A DNA stretch of 64,000 nt, taken from Lachnospiraceae bacterium (GTDB lineage Bacteria > Bacillota > Clostridia > Lachnospirales > Lachnospiraceae). Both the position numbers and the translations under genes were made by a program. The DNA is taken from the NCBI GenBank assembly GCA_029225065.1, contig JAQXVT010000031.1, positions 1 to 64,000 on the forward strand. The letters run 5' to 3'. Of this stretch, positions 42,301 to 49,732 are shown piece after piece. Each line of letters opens with the position of its first letter. Position 1 is the stretch's first letter. The notes below the pieces were generated by a model. That model was not told the DNA's origin and ran no database searches. It worked only from the letters and a program-made list of their open reading frames with translations.

Positions 42301-42899
42301 AGCTGAGTATCCATGTCTTCTGTGAGCGTTTCACCGGACATCATTACGCGCTGCTCTATCTGAAGGATATCGATACCGACAAAAAGCGCGAGCTTGCCCA
42401 GGTATCTGCCGCAAACACCGACCCGCTCACAAAGGTTTACAACCGGCGTATGTTCCAGGACGAAGTGGAATCGTTTATGGAATCTACCGACAAGCCTTCC
42501 TGCGGCGCGCTGATCCTCTTTGATATCGATGATTTCAAACAAATCAATGACCAGTACGGTCACCCGCAGGGCGATGCCGCTCTGCTGCGCATGACCGAGG
42601 TGCTCCAGTCCACGTTCCGTCAGCGTGACATCATCGGCCGGCTCGGAGGAGATGAATTTCTCGCCTTTATCAAGGACGTCACCAAACGCCAGATTCTCAA
42701 TCAGAGAATGGCCGAGCTGTCTCAGGCGCTCTCCCTCTCGGATGGTATTCCGATCGCATTCAGCGCCGGAATCACGTTCGTACAGCAGAAAAACTTTTCT
42801 TATGACCGCGCCTTAAGACAGGCGGACGAAGCGCTGTACTACAGCAAACAGCATGGCAAGGCTCAGGCCAGCTATTATGCTGATATGGTTAACAGTTGA
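39312..42899 (+). CDS. Multidomain cyclic-di-GMP enzyme: PAS-GGDEF(degenerate)-EAL-GAF-PAS-GGDEF
   Basis: The 1195-residue protein has no membrane segment. A PAS domain (about 20-130) leads to a GGDEF domain whose motif reads DGDRF (212-216) and should be inactive. An EAL domain (about 300-545) keeps VEALLRF, LTLELTES, IDDFGTGYSSL, EIKIDRCF and CEGVETEDEL and should hydrolyse c-di-GMP. A GAF-like segment (about 600-770) and a PAS-like segment follow. The protein ends in a second GGDEF domain with intact GRLGGDEFLAF (near 1112) that should make c-di-GMP. Having both activities with separate sensors suggests a switch. AGGAGG precedes ATG 39312. It is the last gene of the araC transcript, with a terminator at 42911. 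Confidence 0.88.
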   Translation: MSDPISVKRRKKIQEYLQIIKAVSASTDDYLYLTEYDTGRAYFTNNIHEKYQLPPCGEDGIKLEDWVKTIYPRDVGPVLADLQRVFDGTQTTHNVEYRLLDRKGNRCWISCRGTMIQDDDGQPLLLLGRVSDTVLGQKTDILTGFFNGRKYAEDITASLNRGQSGCLLILGLDNFKDINIKYGRAYGNHLLKQFAELLEEHVAAIYPAYRLDGDRFALNLYGQNEEGTRQIYEHIRQSVTFGTLSGGAVLYSAGSSSDGETLFQYAESALDRAKKDGKNRLFFFSIDDYKQHQNSLELLAEMRHSIQHDFEGFFLCYQPQMQCQSCRICGVEALLRFHSAARGGIVSPAEFIPLLEQSRLIVPVGEWVLRTALAACRKWRLSLPCLRISVNLSYIQLLEENITSTILDILKESGLPGDALTLELTESVQLQNYEYYNRIFYRWEIAGIRIAIDDFGTGYSSLGYLKSLCLDEIKIDRCFVSGIQHSSYNYRLMRNTIELARGSQIHVCCEGVETEDELTILKELLPDTLQGYLFAPPCTSDIFEQLYIDSDSKSFRNRLQLEERFRAIGTSKKENAHPIFHKKLDFETNLTECAHQFAEEADTKTALEHLLLSIAEFYNADCAYIYEPIRDETNWYCSAVCCLKNTAASEVPQTLSAAVIDRWITYFSLGESVIIETPGDILSGSPLELDLLHSQNITGLIAVPIGWCGQTIGFIGVTNPLEHPANDGMLFVAACFVADRLKQSASPNRVCAVPGLTAADVLSRTQLGLWALRIYADPQQNEMFADDAMLRTLGLSESQTPQQCYRHWHSRISENYRHYVDTAIRCMEETGRIVQVEYTWEHPHLGEVIVRFLGLRTKDHTGTVSLCGYHRVISNIERPVLPDADNGQAHIFELESARKTDFYEAMLSETIAYTELDLETGRPLTAGGLWEHYEEDCRQWSESFQQAASRYIPRVVAPEYHDICRSYFDQSTIHDMHGATRKFCYRRMVGSDFHWVELSIHVFCERFTGHHYALLYLKDIDTDKKRELAQVSAANTDPLTKVYNRRMFQDEVESFMESTDKPSCGALILFDIDDFKQINDQYGHPQGDAALLRMTEVLQSTFRQRDIIGRLGGDEFLAFIKDVTKRQILNQRMAELSQALSLSDGIPIAFSAGITFVQQKNFSYDRALRQADEALYYSKQHGKAQASYYADMVNS

Positions 42900-42910
42900 C
42901 TCAAATCAAA

Positions 42911-42956
42911 AGCCGCCCGGTGCTGATTTCACTCAGAACCGGGCGGTACTTTTTTG
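42911..42956 (+). terminator. Terminator of the araC/c-di-GMP operon
   Basis: CCGCCCGGT and ACCGGGCGG form a nine-base stem followed by TACTTTTTTG. Confidence 0.88.
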
Positions 42957-42999
42957 TCTGCGAAGCGGCCATTTTTTAAGGCTGCTGCAGTTTTCTTTT

Positions 43000-45402
43000 T
43001 TATTTTACTACGATATTTACGATCTTGTTCGGCACGTAGATCTCTTTTACGACGTTTTTGCCCTCGGTCAGCGCTGCGATTCTCTTGTCCGCATTTGCGA
43101 TTGCAAGTGCGTCCTCCTTTGAGCAGCCGTTCGGGATAACGATCGTAGTCTTTAATTTACCGTTGATCTGTACACCGATCTCGATCCTGGACTCTACGGT
43201 CTTTGTCTCATCATACTCCGGCCATTTGGAAAGGGAAAGGAATCCCTCGCCGCCGATGGTCTCCCACATTTCCTCGCAGAGATGCGGAGCAAACGGGCAG
43301 AGCAGCTTGATGAAGATTACGAGGTCATCGCGGCTGATTGAGCCTGCAGCATAGATCTCATTGAGCAGCGTCATCAGGCATGCGATTGCGGTGTTGAACT
43401 TCATCGCCTCGATATCGGCTGTCACCTTCTTGATCGCTTTGTGGAATTTTACTTCCATATCCGAATCTGCCGGTCCGTCTGTCATGATGTCGGTCAGTCC
43501 TGCCACACGCTCAAGGAAACGTTTGCAGCCCTTTACGGAGCTGTCATTCCACGGAGCGGCTGCGCCGTAATCACCCATGAACAGCACGTAGGTACGAAGC
43601 GTATCTGCGCCGTACTCTTTTACAATATCAAGCGGATCAACAACATTTCCCTTGGATTTGCTCATCTTTTCGCCGTCAGAACCAAGGATCATACCCTGTG
43701 CGGAACGTTTTGCGTACGGCTCTTTCGTATTTACTACGCCGAGGTCATACAGGAAACGGTGCCAGAATCTGGAGTAAATCATATGTCTGGTCACGTGCTC
43801 CATACCGCCGTTGTACCAGTCAACCGGCATCCAGTAATTCAGCTTGTCCATTGCTGCGAACTCGTCATCATTGTGCGGATCGATGTAGCGCAGGAAGTAC
43901 CAGGAAGAACCTGCCCACTGCGGCATCGTATCGGTCTCACGTTTTGCATCGCCGCCGCACTTCGGGCACTTGCAGTTTACGAAGGAATCGATCTTTGCAA
44001 GCGGTGACTGTCCGTCCTCACCCGGCTGGAAGTCCTCTACATCCGGCAGACGGAGCGGAAGCTCGTCAAACGGAACTGCCACGTCACCGCAGGTCGGGCA
44101 GTGCACGATCGGGATCGGCTCGCCCCAGTATCTCTGACGGTTAAACGCCCAGTCTTTCATCTTGTACTGTACGCCCTTCTCGCCGATGCCGCGCTTCTCC
44201 AGTTCCTCGAGCATGCGCTTGATGGAATCCTTTTTATTTGTATAGCCATTCAAAAATTCGGAGTTGATCATCTCGCCGTCGCCGGTGTACGCTTCTTTTT
44301 CAATGTCGCCGCCCTTGATGACCTGGATGATGTCGATGCCGAATTTCTTCGCGAAATCGTAGTCTCTCTGGTCATGCGCCGGCACTGCCATGATTGCGCC
44401 GGTACCGTAGCCCATCATTACGTAATCTGCGATGAAGATCGGGATCTTCTTGCCGTTGACCGGGTTGATCGCGGTCAGGCCGTCGATGCACACGCCCGTC
44501 TTATCCTTTACAAGCTGGGTACGCTCGAACTCTGTCTTCTTTGCACACTCGTCGCGGTAAGCCTGGATCGCGTCGAAGTTTCCGATGCGGTCCTTGTACT
44601 TATCAATCAGCGGATGCTCCGGTGCGATTACCATGAAGGTAACACCGTAAAGCGTATCCGGTCTCGTCGTGTAAATGCGAAGCTGATCCTCAATGCCGTC
44701 CACTGCAAAGTTTACGAATGCTCCTGTCGACTTTCCAATCCAGTTGATCTGCTGCTGCTTGATGTTTGCCGGGTAATCTACCGTCTCAAGTCCCTCAAGG
44801 AGCTTGTCCGCATACTCGGTAATCCGCAGATACCATACGTCCTTGGATTTCTGTACGACATCGCTGTGGCAGATATCACACTTGCCGCCCTGGCTGTCCT
44901 CGTTGGAAAGAACGACCTTACAGGACGGGCAGTAGTTTACCAGCGTCTTGTCACGGAATACAAGACCCTTCTCGAACATTTTCAGGAAGATCCACTGGGT
45001 CCACTTGTAAAAATCCGGATCGGTTGTATCGATCACGCGGCTCCAGTCAAAGGAGAAGCCAACGCTTTTAAGCTGCTCGGAAAAACGATGAATGTTTTTG
45101 TCTGTGATGATACGCGGATGGGTGGATGTCTTGATCGCGTAGTTCTCAGTCGGAAGTCCGAATGCGTCAAATCCGATCGGGAACAGAACATTGTAACCCT
45201 CCATGCGGCGCTTTCTTGCGATTACCTCAATGCTGGAGTACGCCTTGATGTGGCCGACGTGCATGCCCGCTCCGCTCGGATACGGGAACTCTACCAGACC
45301 GTAAAATTTCGGCTTGTCACTGCCGTCTACAGCCTTGAAAATTTCCTGATCGGCCCATTTTTTCTGCCATTTCGGCTCGATTTTCTTAAACTCATGTCTC
45401 AT
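43000..45402 (-). CDS. leuS: Leucyl-tRNA synthetase
   Basis: The 800-residue class I synthetase charges tRNA-Leu. The HIGH motif is YPSGAGMHVGH (41-51), the KMSKS motif is GEKMSKSKGN, and the CP1 editing domain holds the TTRPDT motif. The zinc-type pairs CPSC and CDICH lie in between. The start is ATG 45402 with GGAGGAA upstream; the frame is open to 45486 but that part lies in the T-box terminator. The upstream T-box leader senses uncharged tRNA-Leu. Confidence 0.97.
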   Translation of the reverse strand: MRHEFKKIEPKWQKKWADQEIFKAVDGSDKPKFYGLVEFPYPSGAGMHVGHIKAYSSIEVIARKRRMEGYNVLFPIGFDAFGLPTENYAIKTSTHPRIITDKNIHRFSEQLKSVGFSFDWSRVIDTTDPDFYKWTQWIFLKMFEKGLVFRDKTLVNYCPSCKVVLSNEDSQGGKCDICHSDVVQKSKDVWYLRITEYADKLLEGLETVDYPANIKQQQINWIGKSTGAFVNFAVDGIEDQLRIYTTRPDTLYGVTFMVIAPEHPLIDKYKDRIGNFDAIQAYRDECAKKTEFERTQLVKDKTGVCIDGLTAINPVNGKKIPIFIADYVMMGYGTGAIMAVPAHDQRDYDFAKKFGIDIIQVIKGGDIEKEAYTGDGEMINSEFLNGYTNKKDSIKRMLEELEKRGIGEKGVQYKMKDWAFNRQRYWGEPIPIVHCPTCGDVAVPFDELPLRLPDVEDFQPGEDGQSPLAKIDSFVNCKCPKCGGDAKRETDTMPQWAGSSWYFLRYIDPHNDDEFAAMDKLNYWMPVDWYNGGMEHVTRHMIYSRFWHRFLYDLGVVNTKEPYAKRSAQGMILGSDGEKMSKSKGNVVDPLDIVKEYGADTLRTYVLFMGDYGAAAPWNDSSVKGCKRFLERVAGLTDIMTDGPADSDMEVKFHKAIKKVTADIEAMKFNTAIACLMTLLNEIYAAGSISRDDLVIFIKLLCPFAPHLCEEMWETIGGEGFLSLSKWPEYDETKTVESRIEIGVQINGKLKTTIVIPNGCSKEDALAIANADKRIAALTEGKNVVKEIYVPNKIVNIVVK

Positions 45403-45440
45403 TGTGATTTCCTCCGTTATGGTGTATGAGTGGCGGGAAT

Positions 45441-45475
45441 CAAAAAACGCCCCTCGGGATTGTTCCCAAGAGACG
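45441..45475 (-). terminator. T-box-controlled terminator of leuS
   Basis: CGTCTCTTGGGA and TCCCGAGGGGCG pair imperfectly and are followed by TTTTTTGATT. The alternative antiterminator would use the T-box sequence just upstream. Confidence 0.85.
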
Positions 45476-45812
45476 GAAGAATTCATTCTTTCGCGGTACC
45501 ACTCTTTTTCATGATTTACATGCGCTCATCGGATACGAATTATCTCATATCCTGCCCGGGTAACGGTCGGGCGTTCCGTCTGCGTCTACTCTTCCAACAT
45601 GCAGCCGAAACAAATATTCGAGATCGGCTTTGAGATCTGTCTGGCTTGTTCTTTCCGCCTTTTCATACAGTCTCCTCGTGTTTTTCGCTGGAATTTCGGG
45701 CAGCCGCTCAGGGGTGAGTTCTTCTCATTGCTTCTGATGCCTCGCACCGCCCGGCATCTCTCTGGAAAAAGCGGATAAGTTACTATTCCCCGTCACTGCA
45801 TTTCTCTTTTTG
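45441..45812 (-). promoter_or_regulatory. T-box leader (leucine-specific) of leuS
   Basis: The transcript has the conserved GTGGTACCGCG T-box (45492-45505) and a 5' stem I with AGTAAC and AGAGAGATG elements. A specifier loop reads GAACTCACC, whose CTC (45716-45718) is a leucine codon. It ends in the regulated terminator. Uncharged tRNA-Leu would favour read-through into leuS. Confidence 0.92.
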
Positions 45813-45823
45813 CTCTGTGTTTC

Positions 45824-45852
45824 ACTTTAACATCGAAGCAGGGGTTTGTCAA
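45824..45852 (-). promoter_or_regulatory. Promoter of the leuS T-box transcript
   Basis: A perfect TTGACA (45847-45852) and TAAAGT (45824-45829) are separated by 17 bases. Confidence 0.8.
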
Positions 45853-46043
45853 CCCGTTTTTCGTGGAAAACAGGCCGGGAGCCTCCTGTTTTTCCTTCAT
45901 TCTGATGCGTGAATATCCTTAATACGCTTTTCCAAAACTGAAGCTCTTCATGTAAATTTTGTATGCAGCTGTAAATATCCGTTTTGATTTTTGCAGTAAA
46001 AATTGTGTTCTGCATTTTGATGATACTACAGCGAAGTATGAAG

Positions 46044-46072
46044 TTGAATTTCATTTGTTTCTTCTATATAAT
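46044..46072 (+). promoter_or_regulatory. Promoter of the plus-strand MATE gene
   Basis: TTGAAT (46044-46049) and a perfect TATAAT (46067-46072) are separated by 17 bases. The repeat element lies between it and the gene. Confidence 0.75.
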
Positions 46073-46112
46073 AGAGTAGCTGGCTACAGATAAAATATAA
46101 AATTTATTTGCC

Positions 46113-46247
46113 AGAGCGTGTTTGAAAAATGCTTTCTGCAAAATATACCACAAAACGGGGCGTGAAATCTCATAAAGATGGACCCGCTTGTGGGAGGATT
46201 CCTTATGAGCCAGTTAGATTGCGGGAATGATTTTTCAAATACGCTCT
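46113..46247. mobile_element. MITE-like element with 18-base terminal inverted repeats
   Basis: The ends AGAGCGTGTTTGAAAAAT and ATTTTTCAAATACGCTCT match in 17 of 18 positions. Inside lies palindromic module C (46169-46209: CTCATAAAG...CCTTATGAG). No reading frame or clear target duplication is visible. A 45-base copy with the same ends is at 14528-14572. It would need a transposase encoded elsewhere. Confidence 0.6.
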
Positions 46248-46279
46248 AAATTTTCTCTAGGAAGGACACCCGAAAAATC

Positions 46280-47674
46280 ATGAATTTATCATCCACCTCA
46301 CGCTCCGGCTCATCCGGAAAAAATACAACACTTCAGCTGCTGCCGGTCATCATCGCCCTTGCCTGGCCGACGATGCTTGAACAGCTGATGCAGACAGCCG
46401 TGCAGTACATCGATACCGCAATGGTCGGAACTCTTGGCACTCAGGCGACTGCCGCGGTCGGCGCGACCAGCACCGTCAACTGGCTCGTCAGCAGTACCGT
46501 CTCCGCGATCGGTGTCGGTTTTCTCTCGTATATTTCTCAGGCGATCGGCGCAGGAAAGACGGACAATGCAAAAAAAGCTGCCGGGCAGGCGGTTCTCGTT
46601 TCCTGCGTAACCGGTATCTTTTTCACCATACTCACCGTCTCCTTGAGCGGCCTTGTGCCAGTGTGGATGCAGGTTGATCCTCTCATTCATACAATGGCCT
46701 CCCGTTATTTTCTGATTCTGTATCTCCCGATGCTGTTCCGCACCATGGAAATCATTCTCGGTACGGTGCTGCGCGCTGCGGGCGATACGAAGACGCCGAT
46801 GAAAGTCGGCTGTATCATCAACCTCATCAATATCGTGCTGAACTATTTTCTGATCTATGAGACACGCCCTCTTTCCCTTGGCGGTCTTTCCTTTACGATG
46901 CCAGGAGCCGGTCTCGGAATCATCGGCGCAGCAGCGGCCAGCGCGATCGCCTACACCTATGGCGGCATTGCAATCTTCTTCCGCCTGTACCGCCATCAGA
47001 CGGTCTCGCCGCGCGGTCAGAGCCTGCGGCCTGCACCGGAGGTGCTTCGCCCCTGTCTGCGCGTCGCGTTTCCAAATATGCTGCAGCGCTTCGCGACCTC
47101 ACTCGGCTACGTCGTATTTGCGTCCATGATCAACTCCCTCGGCGAGCTTTCCACCGCCGCGCACACGATCGCAAATACTGTTGAGTCCGCGTTTTATATT
47201 CCGGGCTGGGGCATGCAGACGGCTGCCGCTACACTCTCCGGAAATGCAAGAGGCGCAAACGATGAGCAGCGCCTCACACAGCTCTCGCGCATCTTCATTC
47301 CGCTTGAAGTCGGACTGATGGTATTCTCCGGCGGACTGCTGTTTCTCTTCGCACCGAAGCTGATGCTGCTGTTCTCCCACGACCCGGAGGTGCTCTCCCT
47401 CGGCTCCACAGTTCTGCGCATGGTTGCCATTTCAGAACCATTCTACGGCGTCCCGATCATCATCGAGGGCATGATGCAGGGGCTCGGAAAAACGAAAGCT
47501 CCGTTTCTCTTCAACGTACTCGGTATGTGGTGCGTCCGGATTGCAGGCACGTTTCTGTGTACGCAGGTGCTCGGCGGCAATCTGATCTCCGCCTGGGGCT
47601 GCATGATCGCACACAATCTGCTGCTGTTCGTGCTGTTTGGGGTACATTATCTTACTGGACGCTGGAAGAAGTGA
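46280..47674 (+). CDS. MATE-family efflux transporter (plus-strand copy)
   Basis: The 464-residue membrane protein has about twelve hydrophobic segments in two homologous halves, with LAWPTMLEQLMQTAVQYIDT at the start of the first. MATE proteins export cationic drugs or metabolites using Na+ or H+ gradients. It has its own promoter with a repeat element in its 5' leader. A nitroreductase-family gene follows 29 bases later and is probably co-transcribed. The substrate is unknown. The Shine-Dalgarno sequence (GGAAGGAC) is rather far from the ATG. Confidence 0.9.
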   Translation: MNLSSTSRSGSSGKNTTLQLLPVIIALAWPTMLEQLMQTAVQYIDTAMVGTLGTQATAAVGATSTVNWLVSSTVSAIGVGFLSYISQAIGAGKTDNAKKAAGQAVLVSCVTGIFFTILTVSLSGLVPVWMQVDPLIHTMASRYFLILYLPMLFRTMEIILGTVLRAAGDTKTPMKVGCIINLINIVLNYFLIYETRPLSLGGLSFTMPGAGLGIIGAAAASAIAYTYGGIAIFFRLYRHQTVSPRGQSLRPAPEVLRPCLRVAFPNMLQRFATSLGYVVFASMINSLGELSTAAHTIANTVESAFYIPGWGMQTAAATLSGNARGANDEQRLTQLSRIFIPLEVGLMVFSGGLLFLFAPKLMLLFSHDPEVLSLGSTVLRMVAISEPFYGVPIIIEGMMQGLGKTKAPFLFNVLGMWCVRIAGTFLCTQVLGGNLISAWGCMIAHNLLLFVLFGVHYLTGRWKK

Positions 47675-47703
47675 AATAAATCTCAAGAAAGGACTACACG
47701 CTT

Positions 47704-48432
47704 ATGAACGAAATTTTAAAATCCCTCCACGACCGGAAATCCGTCCGCGTCTTCACAGAAGAGCCAATCTCTGCCACAGACAAAACACAGATTCTCGAGG
47801 CTGCGCTTGCTGCTCCGTCAGCCGGATGCCAGCTCCTCTACACGCTTCTCGACATCACAGATCAGGAGAAAAAAGACCGGCTCGCGGACCTCTGTGACCA
47901 CCAGCCATTCATCACAAAGGCACCGATGGTGCTCATCTTCTGCGCTGACTGTCAGAAATGGCTCTCCTTCTATCAGGAAGCCGGGCTTACTCCGCGGACA
48001 CCTGGCACTGGAGATCTTCTGCTCGCCGTAGAGGATGCTGTGATTGCCGCTCAGAATGCCGTCACCGCCGCTCAGAGCCTTAACATCGGCTCCTGCTATA
48101 TCGGCGATATCATGGAAAATGTCGAAGAAATCCGTTCCCTGCTCGCTCTTCCGTCCTACGTTTATCCGGCCACCATGCTCGTCTTCGGTCATCCGACTGC
48201 CTCACAGCTCGAGCGCAAAAAGCCGGAACGCTTCGCACTCTCTGATATCGTCTGCGAAAATACGTATCAGGAAAAATCAAGCGAAGAGATCCGAAAGATG
48301 TTCGATGGCCACACCGGAGTAAAAACATACGACGACTGGATGGAGGCTTTCTGGAAGCGTAAATATGAGTCAGATTTTTCCAGGGAGATGAGCCGGTCAA
48401 TGGATGTGTATCTGAAAGAGTTTCAGAAATAA
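47704..48432 (+). CDS. Nitroreductase-family flavoprotein
   Basis: The 242-residue protein is an FMN-dependent oxidoreductase of the nitroreductase fold, with the N-terminal HDRKSVRVFTEEPIS arginine motif for FMN phosphate, AAPSAGCQLLY and the late GSCYIGDI motif. Such enzymes use NAD(P)H to reduce nitro compounds, quinones or flavins. AAAGGA precedes ATG 47704. Its place behind a MATE exporter suggests joint detoxification, though this is inference. Confidence 0.88.
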   Translation: MNEILKSLHDRKSVRVFTEEPISATDKTQILEAALAAPSAGCQLLYTLLDITDQEKKDRLADLCDHQPFITKAPMVLIFCADCQKWLSFYQEAGLTPRTPGTGDLLLAVEDAVIAAQNAVTAAQSLNIGSCYIGDIMENVEEIRSLLALPSYVYPATMLVFGHPTASQLERKKPERFALSDIVCENTYQEKSSEEIRKMFDGHTGVKTYDDWMEAFWKRKYESDFSREMSRSMDVYLKEFQK

Positions 48433-48490
48433 AAAACAAGAGCGAAAAGAAGCAACTCCATTCCCGCTTCTTTCCGCTCTTATTATTTTT
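48430..48490. terminator. Bidirectional terminator between nitroreductase and the B12-regulated operon
   Basis: AAGAGCG-AAAGAAGC and GCTTCTTTCCGCTCTT form a long stem with T-runs on both strands (TTATTATTTTT and TTGTTTTTTATTT). Confidence 0.88.
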
Positions 48491-48505
48491 ACCATCCTCA
48501 GAAAT

Positions 48506-49696
48506 TTACTTCTCCGTAAACTCCTTAAATGCCTTAAAATCGGCATCCGGTGTATACGCTTTCATTACCTTCATCATATCGCTTGCGCTGTACGTATTGT
48601 AATACATTCCGATCGACAGTGCATACTGTCTGTTGTATTCTTCCGGTGTGGAAGCCTTCCAGAAGGACTGCTCCAGGCGAAATGCACTTCCATCCTCCCG
48701 ATACTCATCGGCAAAGCCTTCATATGCATTTTCGATTGCCACAAAGGACGGAGCTACGATCGCACCGTATTTTCCGACGAGATAATCCAGCTTTTCTGCT
48801 CCGCCATATCCCTTCGTATTGAACAGCTCATAATTTTCCCCGGTAAAGCAGTCGATCGCTCCTACCTGTACGTCCTGGCGGCTTGTCCGCTCATATGTAT
48901 CAATCGTTTCAATAAAATCGTTGACACCGATCACACTGAGCACTACCTGATTCTCTCCGTCAGCAAGCACTGTCTCCAGCTTTTCATTCAGATTGTCCAC
49001 GCTCGGATAACCAGGAACCAGTGTAATCGAAAGATCCGTCCCGGTCTCGATCTTTTCTACGTCCTGGGCCATCACCAGCTCTTCTACCGGCTTTTCATAG
49101 GTCAGTCCGTAATCCTCCTTCAGCTGGTTTAAGATACCTACTGCTCTGAGCCTGTGCATTTCATTTGCTTTTCCGGCTCCGCCGCTCATGATCAGATACT
49201 GATTCTGTTTTCCTTCCTCTTTAGAAGAAAAATATTCCGCCATCTCTGCCGCCGCTTCCTGCTCCATCTTTGCAGATGGACCGATGGTTCCCAGAAAGTA
49301 CGGATTATCTTTTACTTTTTCATACATTTCCGTGCTGATAGTACCCGAACCTCTCACGTAATACATACCGTAGGCTTCGCATACCGGCAGCACCTGCTCC
49401 AGATCGGAAGAAAGGAATGAAATGATCCCTTTCACACCTCTTTTGTGAAGCTCATCAATGAATTCGATTTCCTCTTCCGCCGTAAGAATTCCGGAAGAAT
49501 ACAGGAAATCAACATCAAATGTGATCCCGATATAATTTTCCAGATAATTTCGAAATGCCTGTACTTCTGTATCGTTCAGATTATATACCGACACTCCGAT
49601 CACTGTCTTTTCCGGTTCGTTTTCGCCTGCCAGCGCCGCTATGCTCATACAAATGAATACCGCGATCGCAGCCAAAACACCTGTTATTTTTTTCAT
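48506..49696 (-). CDS. Orphan type I (LacI-like) substrate-binding protein
   Basis: The 396-residue exported protein has the two-lobed fold of type I binding proteins, with VIGVSVYNLNDTEVQAFRNY at the start of the mature part and GYPSVDNLNEKLETVLADGE before the hinge. The signal peptide ends ALAGE without a lipobox. It is the last gene of the seven-gene B12-riboswitch operon, 37 bases after the MATE gene, and has no permease of its own class nearby. The type I fold differs from the OppA-like protein at the operon start. It might feed another transporter or act as a sensor. AAGGATAG precedes ATG 49696. Confidence 0.78.
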   Translation of the reverse strand: MKKITGVLAAIAVFICMSIAALAGENEPEKTVIGVSVYNLNDTEVQAFRNYLENYIGITFDVDFLYSSGILTAEEEIEFIDELHKRGVKGIISFLSSDLEQVLPVCEAYGMYYVRGSGTISTEMYEKVKDNPYFLGTIGPSAKMEQEAAAEMAEYFSSKEEGKQNQYLIMSGGAGKANEMHRLRAVGILNQLKEDYGLTYEKPVEELVMAQDVEKIETGTDLSITLVPGYPSVDNLNEKLETVLADGENQVVLSVIGVNDFIETIDTYERTSRQDVQVGAIDCFTGENYELFNTKGYGGAEKLDYLVGKYGAIVAPSFVAIENAYEGFADEYREDGSAFRLEQSFWKASTPEEYNRQYALSIGMYYNTYSASDMMKVMKAYTPDADFKAFKEFTEK

Positions 49697-49732
49697 ATTT
49701 TTTCTATCCTTATATTAAATTCGTTTCCATTG

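Larger units (their letters stand above)
45853..46279. other. Intergenic region between leuS and the MATE gene
   Basis: It holds a hairpin near 45868-45895 (AAAACAGG/CCTGTTTT), the MATE promoter at 46044 and the 135-base repeat element at 46113. A 75-codon minus-strand frame at 45827-46054 lacks a good ribosome binding site and overlaps the leuS promoter, so I do not call it. Confidence 0.5.

Noticed and set aside
44101-45429. 442-codon open frame on the plus strand opposite leuS
   Set aside because: It is fully antisense to the highly conserved leuS gene, has no ribosome binding site and no recognisable domain.
45827-46054. 75-codon minus-strand frame upstream of leuS
   Set aside because: The ribosome binding site is weak, the frame runs through the leuS promoter and the translation matches no known pattern.
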